A stretch of DNA of 64,000 nt. It comes from JAURVT01 sp049059935. GTDB lineage: Bacteria > Actinomycetota > Actinomycetes > Propionibacteriales > Nocardioidaceae. Position 1 is the stretch's first letter, and every line of letters begins with the position of its first letter. Positions 25,304 to 33,536 of the stretch are shown here, piece by piece. Position numbers and translations under genes: made by a program. The stretch is from contig NZ_JBMGQR010000001.1 in assembly GCF_049059935.1 (NCBI RefSeq), forward strand, positions 152,809 to 216,808. Reading direction: 5' to 3'. The notes under the pieces were generated by a model. It searched no databases. It was not told the DNA's origin and saw nothing but the letters and a program-made list of their open reading frames with translations.

Positions 25304-26063
25304 GACCACCTCGCCGACGGCGTCCACCCGGCGCCGGCTCGGCATCGAGGTCTGGATCGTCCTCGGCCTCTCGCTCGGCCAGTCCGGGGTCTACGCGCTC
25401 GTCAGCCTGGTCGCCAAGCTGACGCAGGGTCCGCTGCGCGACCAGACCGCGACGCTCAACGCCTCGCGCAGCTCGCGCGAGTACCTCGACCTCACCTACC
25501 AGCTGCTCGGCATCGGGTTCGCGCTCGTCCCCGTGGTGCTGGCGCTGTTCCTGCTGTGGACCGGTGGCGACCGCGTCCGCGACGTGCTCGGTCTCGGTCG
25601 CGGCGGCACGGGCCGCGCGGTGCTCGAGGGCGCCGGCCTCGCCGCCCTGATCGGGCTGCCCGGGCTCGCGCTGTACTTCGTCGGGCGCGCGATCGGCATC
25701 ACCGCGACGGTCGTCCCAAGCGGCCTGGACGCCTACTGGTGGACGGTGCCGGTGCTGGTGGTCGCGGCGGCGCAGAACGCCGTCCTCGAGGAGGTCGTCG
25801 TCGTCGGGTACCTGATGACGCGGCTGCGCCAGATCGGCTGGTCACCGGCCGCGACGATCGTCACCAGCGCCCTGGTCCGCGGGTCGTACCACCTGTACCA
25901 GGGCATCGGCGCGGGCCTCGGCAACGTCGTGATGGGCCTGGTGTTCGGATGGTTCTACCACCGGTTCGGACGGGTGCTGCCGCTCGTCGTCGCCCACACC
26001 ATCCTCGACGTCGTCGCGTTCGTGGGCTACGCGCTGCTCAAGGACGTCCTCGGCCTGCCGTGA
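25293..26063 (+). CDS. CPBP family intramembrane metalloprotease
   Basis: 256 residues, about seven to eight helices. Abi/CAAX-type motifs: NAVLEEVVVVGYL (EE pair), VRGSYHLYQG (His) and VAHTILDV (His). The usual Arg three to four residues after EE is replaced by Gly, as in some actinobacterial members. Possible roles are membrane protein processing or none if inactive. GTG 25293 overlaps the preceding gene by 11 bases. Confidence 0.85.
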   Translation: MTSETTSPTASTRRRLGIEVWIVLGLSLGQSGVYALVSLVAKLTQGPLRDQTATLNASRSSREYLDLTYQLLGIGFALVPVVLALFLLWTGGDRVRDVLGLGRGGTGRAVLEGAGLAALIGLPGLALYFVGRAIGITATVVPSGLDAYWWTVPVLVVAAAQNAVLEEVVVVGYLMTRLRQIGWSPAATIVTSALVRGSYHLYQGIGAGLGNVVMGLVFGWFYHRFGRVLPLVVAHTILDVVAFVGYALLKDVLGLP

Positions 26064-26107
26064 CGCGCCTGACGTCCTCGGGCAACCGGGACGAAACACC
26101 CCGCTCC

Positions 26108-26113
26108 TAGCGT
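26108..26113 (+). promoter_or_regulatory. -10 box of a leaderless transcript (amidase gene)
   Basis: TAGCGT, seven bases before the ATG at 26121. Confidence 0.55.
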
Positions 26114-26120
26114 CACGCAG

Positions 26121-27500
26121 ATGACACCCTCCCCCGGTCACGACGCCCTCGCCCACGCCACCGCCCGCCGTCTGCTCGCCGGCATCGGACGACGCGACCT
26201 GCTCCGGGCGGCCGCGGCCACCGCCGCCACGGGCGCGGTCGCCGGCGCGCCCGTCGCCGCCGAGGCCGCCGGTCGTCCGCGTCCGGGGAAGCACCGTCCC
26301 GTGGGCGTCCTGCAGCCCGGGACGGGCCGCATCGACGGCGACCACTACCTCAGCGCCACCCCCGACTCCGTGCGCTGGGGCTACGTCCCCGGCACCGACG
26401 CCGAGCCCGTGCTGACGATGCGCTCGGGCCGCACGGTGACCATCGACGCCCTCTCGCACGAGGGGATCCTGGAGGACCAGGGACGCGACCCGCTCACCTG
26501 GTTCGGCTCGAAGGGCGTCGGGCGCTCCGAGGTGCTGCGCGACGCCGTCTCGGTCGCCCGCGACTACGACCGCACCACCCGCGACTTCGACAAGGACGGC
26601 CCGCACGTCGTCATCGGCCCGATCCACGTCGAGGGCGCGCGCCCCGGCGACGTCCTCAAGGTGCAGACGCTGTCGGCGACGCCCCGCGTGCCGTACGGCG
26701 TCGTGTCGAGCCGTCACGGCAAGGGAGCGCTGCCCGTCCAGGCCGGCGGCCTGCCCGCGGCCGGCATCACGCTCGACGAGGTGATGCCGCCCGTGGCCAC
26801 CGACGGACGCGCCACCGGCGACCCCGAGCGCTACGGCAACGTCTCGGTCTTCACCCCGGTGGAGTCGACGCGGCGGGGGCCGGTCGCCGTGATGGACCGC
26901 CGCGGCGGCAGCGTCAAGTTCCCGCTCCAGCCGTTCATGGGGATGATGGGCGTCGCGTTCGCCGACGGGAGCAGCGAGACCGCACCCGAGCTGAACTCGA
27001 TCCCGCCCACGCTCGGCGGCGGCAACATCGACATCAGCCTGCTCGGCCCGGGCTCGACGTTCTACCTGCCGGTGCGCGCCGACGGTGCCCTGTTCTACGT
27101 CGGCGACCCGCACCTGGCGATGGGCGACGGCGAGGTCGCCCTCACCGCGCTCGAGGGCTCGCTGCGGGCGACGTTCCGCCTCACGGTGTGCAAGCGCGGA
27201 CGCGGCGGCGCGCCGGCCGTCGCGTTCGACTACCCGTTCGCCGAGACCGCGGACGCCTGGATCCCGATCGGTCTGTCCGACCCCGACGGCTCGCTCGGCG
27301 GCGGGCAGTCCAGCGACCTCGACGTCGCGATGCGCCGCGCCGTCGTCAACGCGCTCGACTTCCTCGAGGCCGAGCAGGGCATGGACCGCGCCACGGCGTA
27401 CGCCTACCTGTCGGCCGCGGGCGACTTCGTCGTCTCCCAGGTCGTCGACCGCACCACCGGCGTCCACGGCGTCATCGCCAAGTCGCACTTCGTCCGGTAG
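26121..27500 (+). CDS. Tat-exported acetamidase/formamidase family protein
   Basis: 459 residues. The N-terminus is a twin-arginine signal (GRRDLLRAAAATAATGA, ending near AAEAAG). The mature part matches the FmdA/AmdA family: GPIHVEGARPGDVLKVQ, GGNIDISLLGPGSTFYLPV and DPHLAMGDGEVALTALE. It hydrolyses formamide, acetamide or another small amide outside the membrane. Export of this family is unusual; most homologues are cytoplasmic. Leaderless start predicted. Confidence 0.9.
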   Translation: MTPSPGHDALAHATARRLLAGIGRRDLLRAAAATAATGAVAGAPVAAEAAGRPRPGKHRPVGVLQPGTGRIDGDHYLSATPDSVRWGYVPGTDAEPVLTMRSGRTVTIDALSHEGILEDQGRDPLTWFGSKGVGRSEVLRDAVSVARDYDRTTRDFDKDGPHVVIGPIHVEGARPGDVLKVQTLSATPRVPYGVVSSRHGKGALPVQAGGLPAAGITLDEVMPPVATDGRATGDPERYGNVSVFTPVESTRRGPVAVMDRRGGSVKFPLQPFMGMMGVAFADGSSETAPELNSIPPTLGGGNIDISLLGPGSTFYLPVRADGALFYVGDPHLAMGDGEVALTALEGSLRATFRLTVCKRGRGGAPAVAFDYPFAETADAWIPIGLSDPDGSLGGGQSSDLDVAMRRAVVNALDFLEAEQGMDRATAYAYLSAAGDFVVSQVVDRTTGVHGVIAKSHFVR

Positions 27501-27565
27501 TCGTCGCGACAGGACAACCGGCCCGTCGCCCCAGCGGAACCACCCGCACCACTCCCCACGGAGAA

Positions 27566-27630
27566 CCGACGACACCGTGGGAAGTTCTCCGGGGTGTCGT
27601 CGGATTCCCAGGTGAACCTGGGAATCCGAC
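27566..27630. repeat. Composite palindromic element, copy 2 (A-B)
   Basis: Hairpin A: CCGACGACACC at 27566-27576 and GGTGTCGTCGG at 27593-27603 (11 of 11). Hairpin B: GTCGGATTCCCAGGT at 27599-27613 and its exact complement at 27616-27630 (15 of 15). The loop of A holds GGGAAGTTCTCC, the reverse complement of the loop core in copy 1 at 12513. It sits between the amidase and hrpA genes. Confidence 0.75.
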
Positions 27631-27697
27631 AACAGGTCCGGCGAGCCCACCACCGGGGCGGGCGCGGTTGGCGGGGGCTGGGATGATGGGCGGGCCC

Positions 27698-30600
27698 ATG
27701 AGCAGCCCCTCCCCCTCCACCGCCGCACCCGACCTGCGCGACCTGCGTCGCCGGATCGGGGCCGTCGGCCTGCGCGACGAGCGTCGTCTGCGCCGCCGGC
27801 TCGACCAGCTGCGCGGTCAACGCGACGAGGCCCGCCACGCGCAGGACCTCGAGCGCCTCGTCCAGGACGTCGGCACCGCCGAGGCCAGGGTGGAGCACCG
27901 CGCGTCCCTGGAGCCACGGCTCGACCTGCCGCCCGAGCTGCCGGTCTCGGGCCGCGCCGACGAGATCGCCGCCGCGATCAGCGAGAACCAGGTGGTGATC
28001 GTCGCGGGCGAGACCGGCTCGGGCAAGACCACGCAGATCCCCCGCATCCTGCTCGGCCTGGGACGCGGCGTCCGCGGTCGCATCGGGCACACCCAGCCAC
28101 GACGCATCGCGGCGCGCACCGTCGCCGAGCGCATCGCCGAGGAGTGCGGCGGCGAGCTGGGCGGCACCGTCGGCTACACGGTGCGGTTCCACGACCAGGT
28201 CTCCGACGACACGCTCGTCAAGGTGATGACCGACGGCATCCTTCTCGCCGAGATCCGCAGCGACCCGTTCCTGCGCCAGTACGACACGATCATCATCGAC
28301 GAGGCGCACGAGCGGTCGCTGTCGATCGACTTCCTGCTCGGCTACCTCAAGCGGCTCCTCCCCCGCCGCCGCGACCTCAAGGTCGTCATCACCTCGGCCA
28401 CCATCGACCCCGAGAGGTTCGCCGCGCTGTTCGACGGGGCGCCGATCATCGAGGTCAGCGGGCGCACGTTCCCCGTCGAGGTCCGCTACCGGCCCGTCGT
28501 CGACCGCGACGACACCGACCCCTTCGAGGCGGTCGCCGACGCCGTCGAGGAGCTCGGCACCGAGGGCGACGGCGACGTGCTCGTGTTCCTGTCGGGCGAG
28601 CGCGAGATCCGCGACGCCACCGACGTGCTGAACCGCCGCAGCTGGCGACGCACCGAGGTGCTGCCCCTGTACGGACGGCTGTCGGCCGCCGACCAGCACA
28701 AGATCTTCCAGCCCCACACCGGACGACGCGTCGTGCTGGCCACCAACGTCGCCGAGACGTCGCTGACCGTGCCCGGCATCCGCTACGTCGTCGACGCCGG
28801 CACGGCCCGCATCTCGCGCTACAGCCAGCGCCTCAAGGTCCAGCGGCTGCCGATCGAGCCCGTCTCGCAGGCCAGCGCCAACCAGCGTGCGGGCCGCTGC
28901 GGTCGCGTGGCCGACGGCATCTGCATCCGGCTGTACTCCGAGGAGGACTACGACGGGCGCCCGGAGTTCACCGACCCCGAGATCCTGCGGACCAACCTCG
29001 CGTCGGTGCTGCTGCAGATGGCCTCGGCCGACCTCGGCGCCGTCGAGGACTTCCCGTTCATGGACCCGCCCGACAGGCGGGCCGTGCGCGACGGCGTCGA
29101 GCTGCTGCTCGAGCTGGGTGCGCTGCAGCCCGAGGTCGAGGGCGAGAACCACCGTCTCACCGACGTCGGACGCGTCGTGGCGGGTCTGCCGCTCGACCCC
29201 CGGCTCGCCCGCATGCTCGTCGAGGCCCAGCGCAACGACTGCCTGCGCGAGGTGCTCGTCATCGTCTCCGGCCTGTCGGTGCAGGACCCCCGCGAGCGCC
29301 CGTCGGACGCCCAGCAGGCCGCCGACACCAAGCACGCGCGGTTCGCCGACAAGGGCTCGGACTTCGCGTCCTACCTGCACCTGTGGGACTACCTGCGCGA
29401 GCAGCGCAAGGCCCTGTCGGGCAGCGCGTTCCGGCGGATGTGCCGCGACGAGTACCTGCACTACCTGCGCGTGCGCGAGTGGCAGGACGTGCACGGGCTG
29501 CTGCGCCAGAGCGCCAAGGACCTGCGCTGGTCGCTCGACACCCCGCCCGCCGACGCCGACCGCGTCCACCAGTCGCTGCTCGCCGGCCTGCTCTCGCACG
29601 TCGGTCTGCAGGAGCCGGAGGGACGCGACTACCTGGGCGCCCGCGGTGCCAAGTTCGCGGTGTTCCCCGGATCGGCCCTGGCCAAGAAGCCGCCCCGCTG
29701 GGTGATGGCCGGCGAGCTGGTCGAGACCAGCCGGCTGTGGGCGCGCACGGTCGCGCGCGTCGACCCCGCGTGGGTCGAGCAGGCCGCGTCCCACCTGGTC
29801 AAGCGGTCGTACTCCGAGCCGCACTGGTCCAAGAAGCGCGGGTCGGTGATGGCGCACGAGCGGGTCACCCTCTACGGCATCCCCCTGGCCGCCGACCGGC
29901 TCGTGACGTTCGGCAGCATCGACCCGGTGACGTCGCGCGACCTGTTCATCCGGCACGCGCTCGTGCAGGGCGAGTGGGACACCCGGCACCACTTCTTCGA
30001 CCGCAACCGCGCGCTGCTCGACGACGTCGAGGACCTCGAGGAGCGCGTCCGCCGCCGCGACATCCGCATCGACGACGACACGCTGTTCGCCTTCTACGAC
30101 CGCCTCGTGCCCGCCGACGTCGTGTCCGGCCGGCACTTCGACACCTGGTGGAAGCAGGCACGCCGCAGCTCCCCCACGCTGCTCGACCTCGACCCCGAGC
30201 AGCTGCGACGCGACGGCGCGCTCGTCGACGCCGACGCGTTCCCGACGTCGTGGACGTCCGGACCCGACGCGCCCGCCATGCCGCTCAGCTACGTCTTCGA
30301 GCCCGGCACCGAGACCGACGGCGTCACCGTCGACGTGCCGCTGGCGCTGCTGCCGCGCGTCGAGGAGTCGGAGTTCGCCTGGAACGTGCCGGGCCACCGC
30401 GAGGAGCTCGTCACCGCGCTCATCCGCACGCTGCCCAAGACCTGGCGCAAGCAGTTCGTCCCCGCGCCCGACTACGCGCGTCGCGTGCTCGAGCGCATCG
30501 GCAGCACCGAGGGCGACCTCGCCACCACGGTCGCCGACGAGCTGCGCCGGATGACCGGCGTCGTCGTGCCGGCGCAGGAGTTCGCCGTCGACGCGCTGCC

Positions 30601-31591
30601 GCCGCACCTGCGTCCGACGTTCCGGGTGCTCGACGACGGCCGCGAGGTCGGCCGCGGCAAGGACCTCGCCGCGTTGCGCGAGGAGCTGCGCCCCAAGGCC
30701 CGCAGCGTGCTGTCGGCGGCGTCGTCGGGCCTGGAGCAGACCGGCGAGACCACGTGGGCGTTCGGCACCGTGCCCCGCTCGGTGACCACCGAGATCTCCG
30801 GCCACCAGGTCACCGCGTACCCGACGCTCGTCGACCGCGGCACGAGCGTCGACCTGACCGTGGTGGAGTCCGAGGACGTGCAGGCCGCGCGCACCACCGC
30901 GGGGCTGGCACGGCTTATTGTCCTGAACACCAGCTCGCCGGTGCCGAACATCATGCGGGCGCTGTCACGCACCGACACCCTCGTCCTGGCCACCAGCCCC
31001 TACGCCACGGTCGCCGACCTCGTCGAGGACTGCCGGCTGGCCGCCGTCGAGGAGCTGATCGCCTCGGCGGGCGGGCCGGTGTGGGACGCGGACGCCTACG
31101 CGCGGCTCCGCGAGCACGTGCGGGCCGAGGTGCACGGCGCCACCGAGCGCGTCCTGCGGCTCGTGGTGGCCACGCTGCACGCGTGGGGCGAGGTGCGCCA
31201 GGCGATGGCCGACGCCCCGCCGGCCCGGGCCGCCACCGTCGACGACGTGCGCGTGCAGGTGTCGTGGCTGGTGTTCGCCGGCTTCGTCCGCGAGACCGGT
31301 GCCCTGCAGCTGCAGCACCTCCCCCGCTACCTCAAGGCGGCGACGTCGCGGTTCGCCGACGGCGTCGACGTGCGCGTGGACGCCGAGCGCACCGCGACCG
31401 TCCAGGACCTCGAGGCCGAGCTGCACGAGATCGTCCAGGCGCTCCCCGAGGTGCGACGCGACACCGCGTCCGTCCGACAGTGCAGGTGGATGCTCGAGGA
31501 GCTGCGGGTCCAGCTGTTCGCCCAGCGGCTGCGCACCGCGGGCGCGGTCTCGGAGAAGCGCGTCCGCAAGGCCCTCGACGCCCTGCGCTGA
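27698..31591 (+). CDS. hrpA: ATP-dependent RNA helicase HrpA
   Basis: 1297 residues, the full HrpA length. DEAH-box core: GETGSGKT (104-111), DEAHER (201-206), ITSATI, then helicase-C with ATNVAETSLTVPGIRYVVD and QRAGRCGR, followed by winged-helix, ratchet and OB-type regions and the long HrpA-specific C-terminal part (DUF3418-like, about 700-1290). It unwinds structured RNA, for example on stalled ribosomes. ATG 27698 is used; an in-frame ATG at 27683 is also possible. Confidence 0.95.
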   Translation: MSSPSPSTAAPDLRDLRRRIGAVGLRDERRLRRRLDQLRGQRDEARHAQDLERLVQDVGTAEARVEHRASLEPRLDLPPELPVSGRADEIAAAISENQVVIVAGETGSGKTTQIPRILLGLGRGVRGRIGHTQPRRIAARTVAERIAEECGGELGGTVGYTVRFHDQVSDDTLVKVMTDGILLAEIRSDPFLRQYDTIIIDEAHERSLSIDFLLGYLKRLLPRRRDLKVVITSATIDPERFAALFDGAPIIEVSGRTFPVEVRYRPVVDRDDTDPFEAVADAVEELGTEGDGDVLVFLSGEREIRDATDVLNRRSWRRTEVLPLYGRLSAADQHKIFQPHTGRRVVLATNVAETSLTVPGIRYVVDAGTARISRYSQRLKVQRLPIEPVSQASANQRAGRCGRVADGICIRLYSEEDYDGRPEFTDPEILRTNLASVLLQMASADLGAVEDFPFMDPPDRRAVRDGVELLLELGALQPEVEGENHRLTDVGRVVAGLPLDPRLARMLVEAQRNDCLREVLVIVSGLSVQDPRERPSDAQQAADTKHARFADKGSDFASYLHLWDYLREQRKALSGSAFRRMCRDEYLHYLRVREWQDVHGLLRQSAKDLRWSLDTPPADADRVHQSLLAGLLSHVGLQEPEGRDYLGARGAKFAVFPGSALAKKPPRWVMAGELVETSRLWARTVARVDPAWVEQAASHLVKRSYSEPHWSKKRGSVMAHERVTLYGIPLAADRLVTFGSIDPVTSRDLFIRHALVQGEWDTRHHFFDRNRALLDDVEDLEERVRRRDIRIDDDTLFAFYDRLVPADVVSGRHFDTWWKQARRSSPTLLDLDPEQLRRDGALVDADAFPTSWTSGPDAPAMPLSYVFEPGTETDGVTVDVPLALLPRVEESEFAWNVPGHREELVTALIRTLPKTWRKQFVPAPDYARRVLERIGSTEGDLATTVADELRRMTGVVVPAQEFAVDALPPHLRPTFRVLDDGREVGRGKDLAALREELRPKARSVLSAASSGLEQTGETTWAFGTVPRSVTTEISGHQVTAYPTLVDRGTSVDLTVVESEDVQAARTTAGLARLIVLNTSSPVPNIMRALSRTDTLVLATSPYATVADLVEDCRLAAVEELIASAGGPVWDADAYARLREHVRAEVHGATERVLRLVVATLHAWGEVRQAMADAPPARAATVDDVRVQVSWLVFAGFVRETGALQLQHLPRYLKAATSRFADGVDVRVDAERTATVQDLEAELHEIVQALPEVRRDTASVRQCRWMLEELRVQLFAQRLRTAGAVSEKRVRKALDALR

Positions 31592-31612
31592 CAGCCAGCG
31601 ATCTACCTCACG

Positions 31613-31716
31613 GAGAGGCGGCTGGCGCCCGGCTGGCAAGGCGCGCCGAGGACGGCGAACTGTTCTTGTTCGCCGACGAGGCAGCAACGCCGCCAGCCGG
31701 GATGCCAGGCGTCTCT
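31613..31716. terminator. Long branched inverted repeat between convergent hrpA and FKBP genes
   Basis: Inner stem GGCGAAC (31654-31660)/GTTCGCC (31668-31674) with a TGTTCTT loop, middle stem CCCGGCTGGC (31628-31637)/GCCAGCCGGG (31692-31701), and outer partial stem starting GAGA (31613) and ending TCTC (31712-31715). No T-run. It probably ends transcription from both sides, but its size would also suit a structured RNA. Confidence 0.55.
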
Positions 31717-32084
31717 CAGCCGACGCCGAGCAGGTCGATGACGAAGATCAGCGTCTGGCCGCTGAGGCGGTGGCCGCCGCCGGCGGGGCCGTAGGCGAGC
31801 TCCGGCGGGATGACCAGCTGGCGGCGTCCGCCGACCTTCATCCCCGGGATGCCCTCCTGCCAGCCGGCGATCAGGCCCTGCAGCGGGAAGGTGATGGACT
31901 CACCGCGGTCCCACGACGCGTCGAACTGCTCGCCGGAGTCGAACTCGACCCCGACGTAGTGCACCTCGACGCGGTCGCCGGCCTTGGCCTCGTCACCGTC
32001 GCCGACGACGACGTCGGTGGACTGCAGCGTGGTGGGGGCGTCCCCACCGGGGAAGTCGATCTCGGGCTTGGTCAGGTCAGTCAT
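31716..32084 (-). CDS. FKBP-type peptidyl-prolyl cis-trans isomerase
   Basis: 122 residues, a single FKBP domain without signal peptide: VEVHYVGVEFDSGEQFDASWDRG, FPLQGLIAGWQEGIPGMKVGGRR, VIPPELAYGP and LIFVIDLLGV. It assists folding of proline-containing proteins in the cytoplasm. The aldo/keto reductase gene ends 12 bases upstream of it, so the two may be co-transcribed. Confidence 0.95.
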   Translation of the reverse strand: MTDLTKPEIDFPGGDAPTTLQSTDVVVGDGDEAKAGDRVEVHYVGVEFDSGEQFDASWDRGESITFPLQGLIAGWQEGIPGMKVGGRRQLVIPPELAYGPAGGGHRLSGQTLIFVIDLLGVG

Positions 32085-32096
32085 GGCACCAGCCTC

Positions 32097-32921
32097 TCAG
32101 GACAGGAACTCGTCGGGGTTCGGGCCCGTGCGGTCACCCTGGTCGAGCGCGCTGATGGCGGTGACCTGCGCGTCGGTGAGCTCGAAGTCGAAGACGTCGA
32201 AGTTCTCGACGATGCGCGACGGCGTGACCGACTTGGGGAAGACGACGTTGCCCTCCTGGACGTGCCAGCGGATCACGACCTGCGCCGGGCTCTTGCCGAC
32301 CTCCTCGGCGATGGAGCCGATGGTGGGCGACTCGAGGTCGCCGCGGCCGAGCGGGGTCCAGGCCTCGGTCAGGATGCCGCGGTCGGCGTTGACCTGGCGG
32401 AGCGCGGTCTGGGTGAAGAAGGGGTGCACCTCGACCTGGTTGACGGCAGGAGTCACGTCGGTCTCGGCCGCGAGCCGGTTCAGGTGGTTCTCGTGGAAGT
32501 TCGAGACACCGATCGAGCGGGCCTTGCCGTCGCGGTACAGCTCCTCGAAGCCCTTCCAGGACTCGACGTAGCGGTCGAGGCCGGGCAGCGGCCAGTGGAT
32601 CAGGTAAAGGTCGACGTAGTCGAGCCCGAGCTTGCCGAGGCTCTCCTCGAGGGCGGCGATCGCCTCGTCGTGGCCGTGGGAGTCGTTGTTGAGCTTGGTG
32701 GTGACGAACAGCTCGTCGCGGTCGACGCCGGACGCGGCGATGGCGCGGCCCACGCCCTCCTCGTTGCCGTACATGGCAGCGGTGTCGATGTGGCGGTAGC
32801 CGGCGTCCAGCGCGGCGCCGATCGCCTTCTCGACCTCGTCGGGCTCGACCTGCCAGACACCGAACCCGAGCTGGGGGATGGTGTTGCCGTTGTTCATGGA
32901 CAGGCTGGGGACCTGGGTCAC
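32097..32921 (-). CDS. Aldo/keto reductase
   Basis: 274 residues, 2,5-diketo-D-gluconate reductase-like. AKR tetrad visible: Asp in HIDTAAMYGNE (Asp and Tyr), Lys in TTKLNND and His in YLIHWPLPG. Also VSNFHENHL and C-terminal PKSVTPSRIVENF for NADPH binding. GTG 32921 with GAGGAG upstream gives MTQVPSLSMNNG; a second ATG nine residues in is possible. Confidence 0.93.
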   Translation of the reverse strand: MTQVPSLSMNNGNTIPQLGFGVWQVEPDEVEKAIGAALDAGYRHIDTAAMYGNEEGVGRAIAASGVDRDELFVTTKLNNDSHGHDEAIAALEESLGKLGLDYVDLYLIHWPLPGLDRYVESWKGFEELYRDGKARSIGVSNFHENHLNRLAAETDVTPAVNQVEVHPFFTQTALRQVNADRGILTEAWTPLGRGDLESPTIGSIAEEVGKSPAQVVIRWHVQEGNVVFPKSVTPSRIVENFDVFDFELTDAQVTAISALDQGDRTGPNPDEFLS

Positions 32922-32958
32922 AGGTGATCGCTCCTCGTGCTGGTGGGCGTCAGAAAGC

Positions 32959-32977
32959 GGCGTCCGGTCCGGACGCC
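32959..32977. other. 19-bp palindrome upstream of the aldo/keto reductase gene
   Basis: GGCGTCCGG and CCGGACGCC around a single T, exact. It lies 38 bases upstream of the reductase start and 48 bases past the marR stop. It could be a MarR operator or a terminator; orientation and spacing do not decide. Confidence 0.35.
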
Positions 32978-33024
32978 ACACCCATGCCAACACGAGCCGG
33001 AGCGGCGCGCATTCCCGAGGAAGC

Positions 33025-33492
33025 TCAGGCGATGCCGGCGTTGTCGAGCGCGAGGTTGAGCCGGCCGAGCTGGCCGGCGAACGCGGCGAGCTCGGGGGCG
33101 TCCCAGTCCTCGAGGGCGTGCACGAGGTTGTCGTGGCGCTGCTGGCGCACGCTCGCCAGACGCGTCGCAGCCTCCTCGGAGACGGCCACCAGGCGCGCGC
33201 GTCCGTCGGTCGGGTCGGGCACGCGCTCGACGAGGTGCAGCTTCTCCAACGTCGCCAGGCCCCGGCTGATCGTCGACTTGTGGACGCCGATGCTGTCGGC
33301 GAGGTCGCTGCCGCGCACGCCGACGCCGGTCTCGTCGGTGGACTCGCTGACCGCGATGAGCATCAGGTACGAGGCGTAGTCGAGGTCGGGGTGGATCTGC
33401 GTCACCAGCTGCATGCTCCGGATGCGGGATCGGCGCATGAGCCTCACGAGCTCGTACTCGACGTCGTGCTCGACGGTGATGTCAGGGCTCAT
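33025..33492 (-). CDS. MarR family transcriptional regulator
   Basis: 155 residues with a winged helix-turn-helix at about 55-110 (VRGSDLADSIGVHKSTISRGLATLE, then VERVPDPTDGRARLVAVSEEA, the beta wing with the D-x-R-R-like signature). N- and C-terminal helices form the dimer. Ligand unknown. It may control itself, the aldo/keto reductase or the acyl-CoA dehydrogenases. ATG 33492 lies six bases after TAACCT, so leaderless. Confidence 0.92.
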   Translation of the reverse strand: MSPDITVEHDVEYELVRLMRRSRIRSMQLVTQIHPDLDYASYLMLIAVSESTDETGVGVRGSDLADSIGVHKSTISRGLATLEKLHLVERVPDPTDGRARLVAVSEEAATRLASVRQQRHDNLVHALEDWDAPELAAFAGQLGRLNLALDNAGIA

Positions 33493-33498
33493 GGGCGC

Positions 33499-33504
33499 AG
33501 GTTA
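33499..33504 (-). promoter_or_regulatory. -10 box of a leaderless transcript (marR-type gene)
   Basis: TAACCT on the minus strand, six bases before the ATG at 33492. Confidence 0.5.
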
Positions 33505-33536
33505 TCGTCCCGCACCCAACGTCGTCGCGACCGCGG

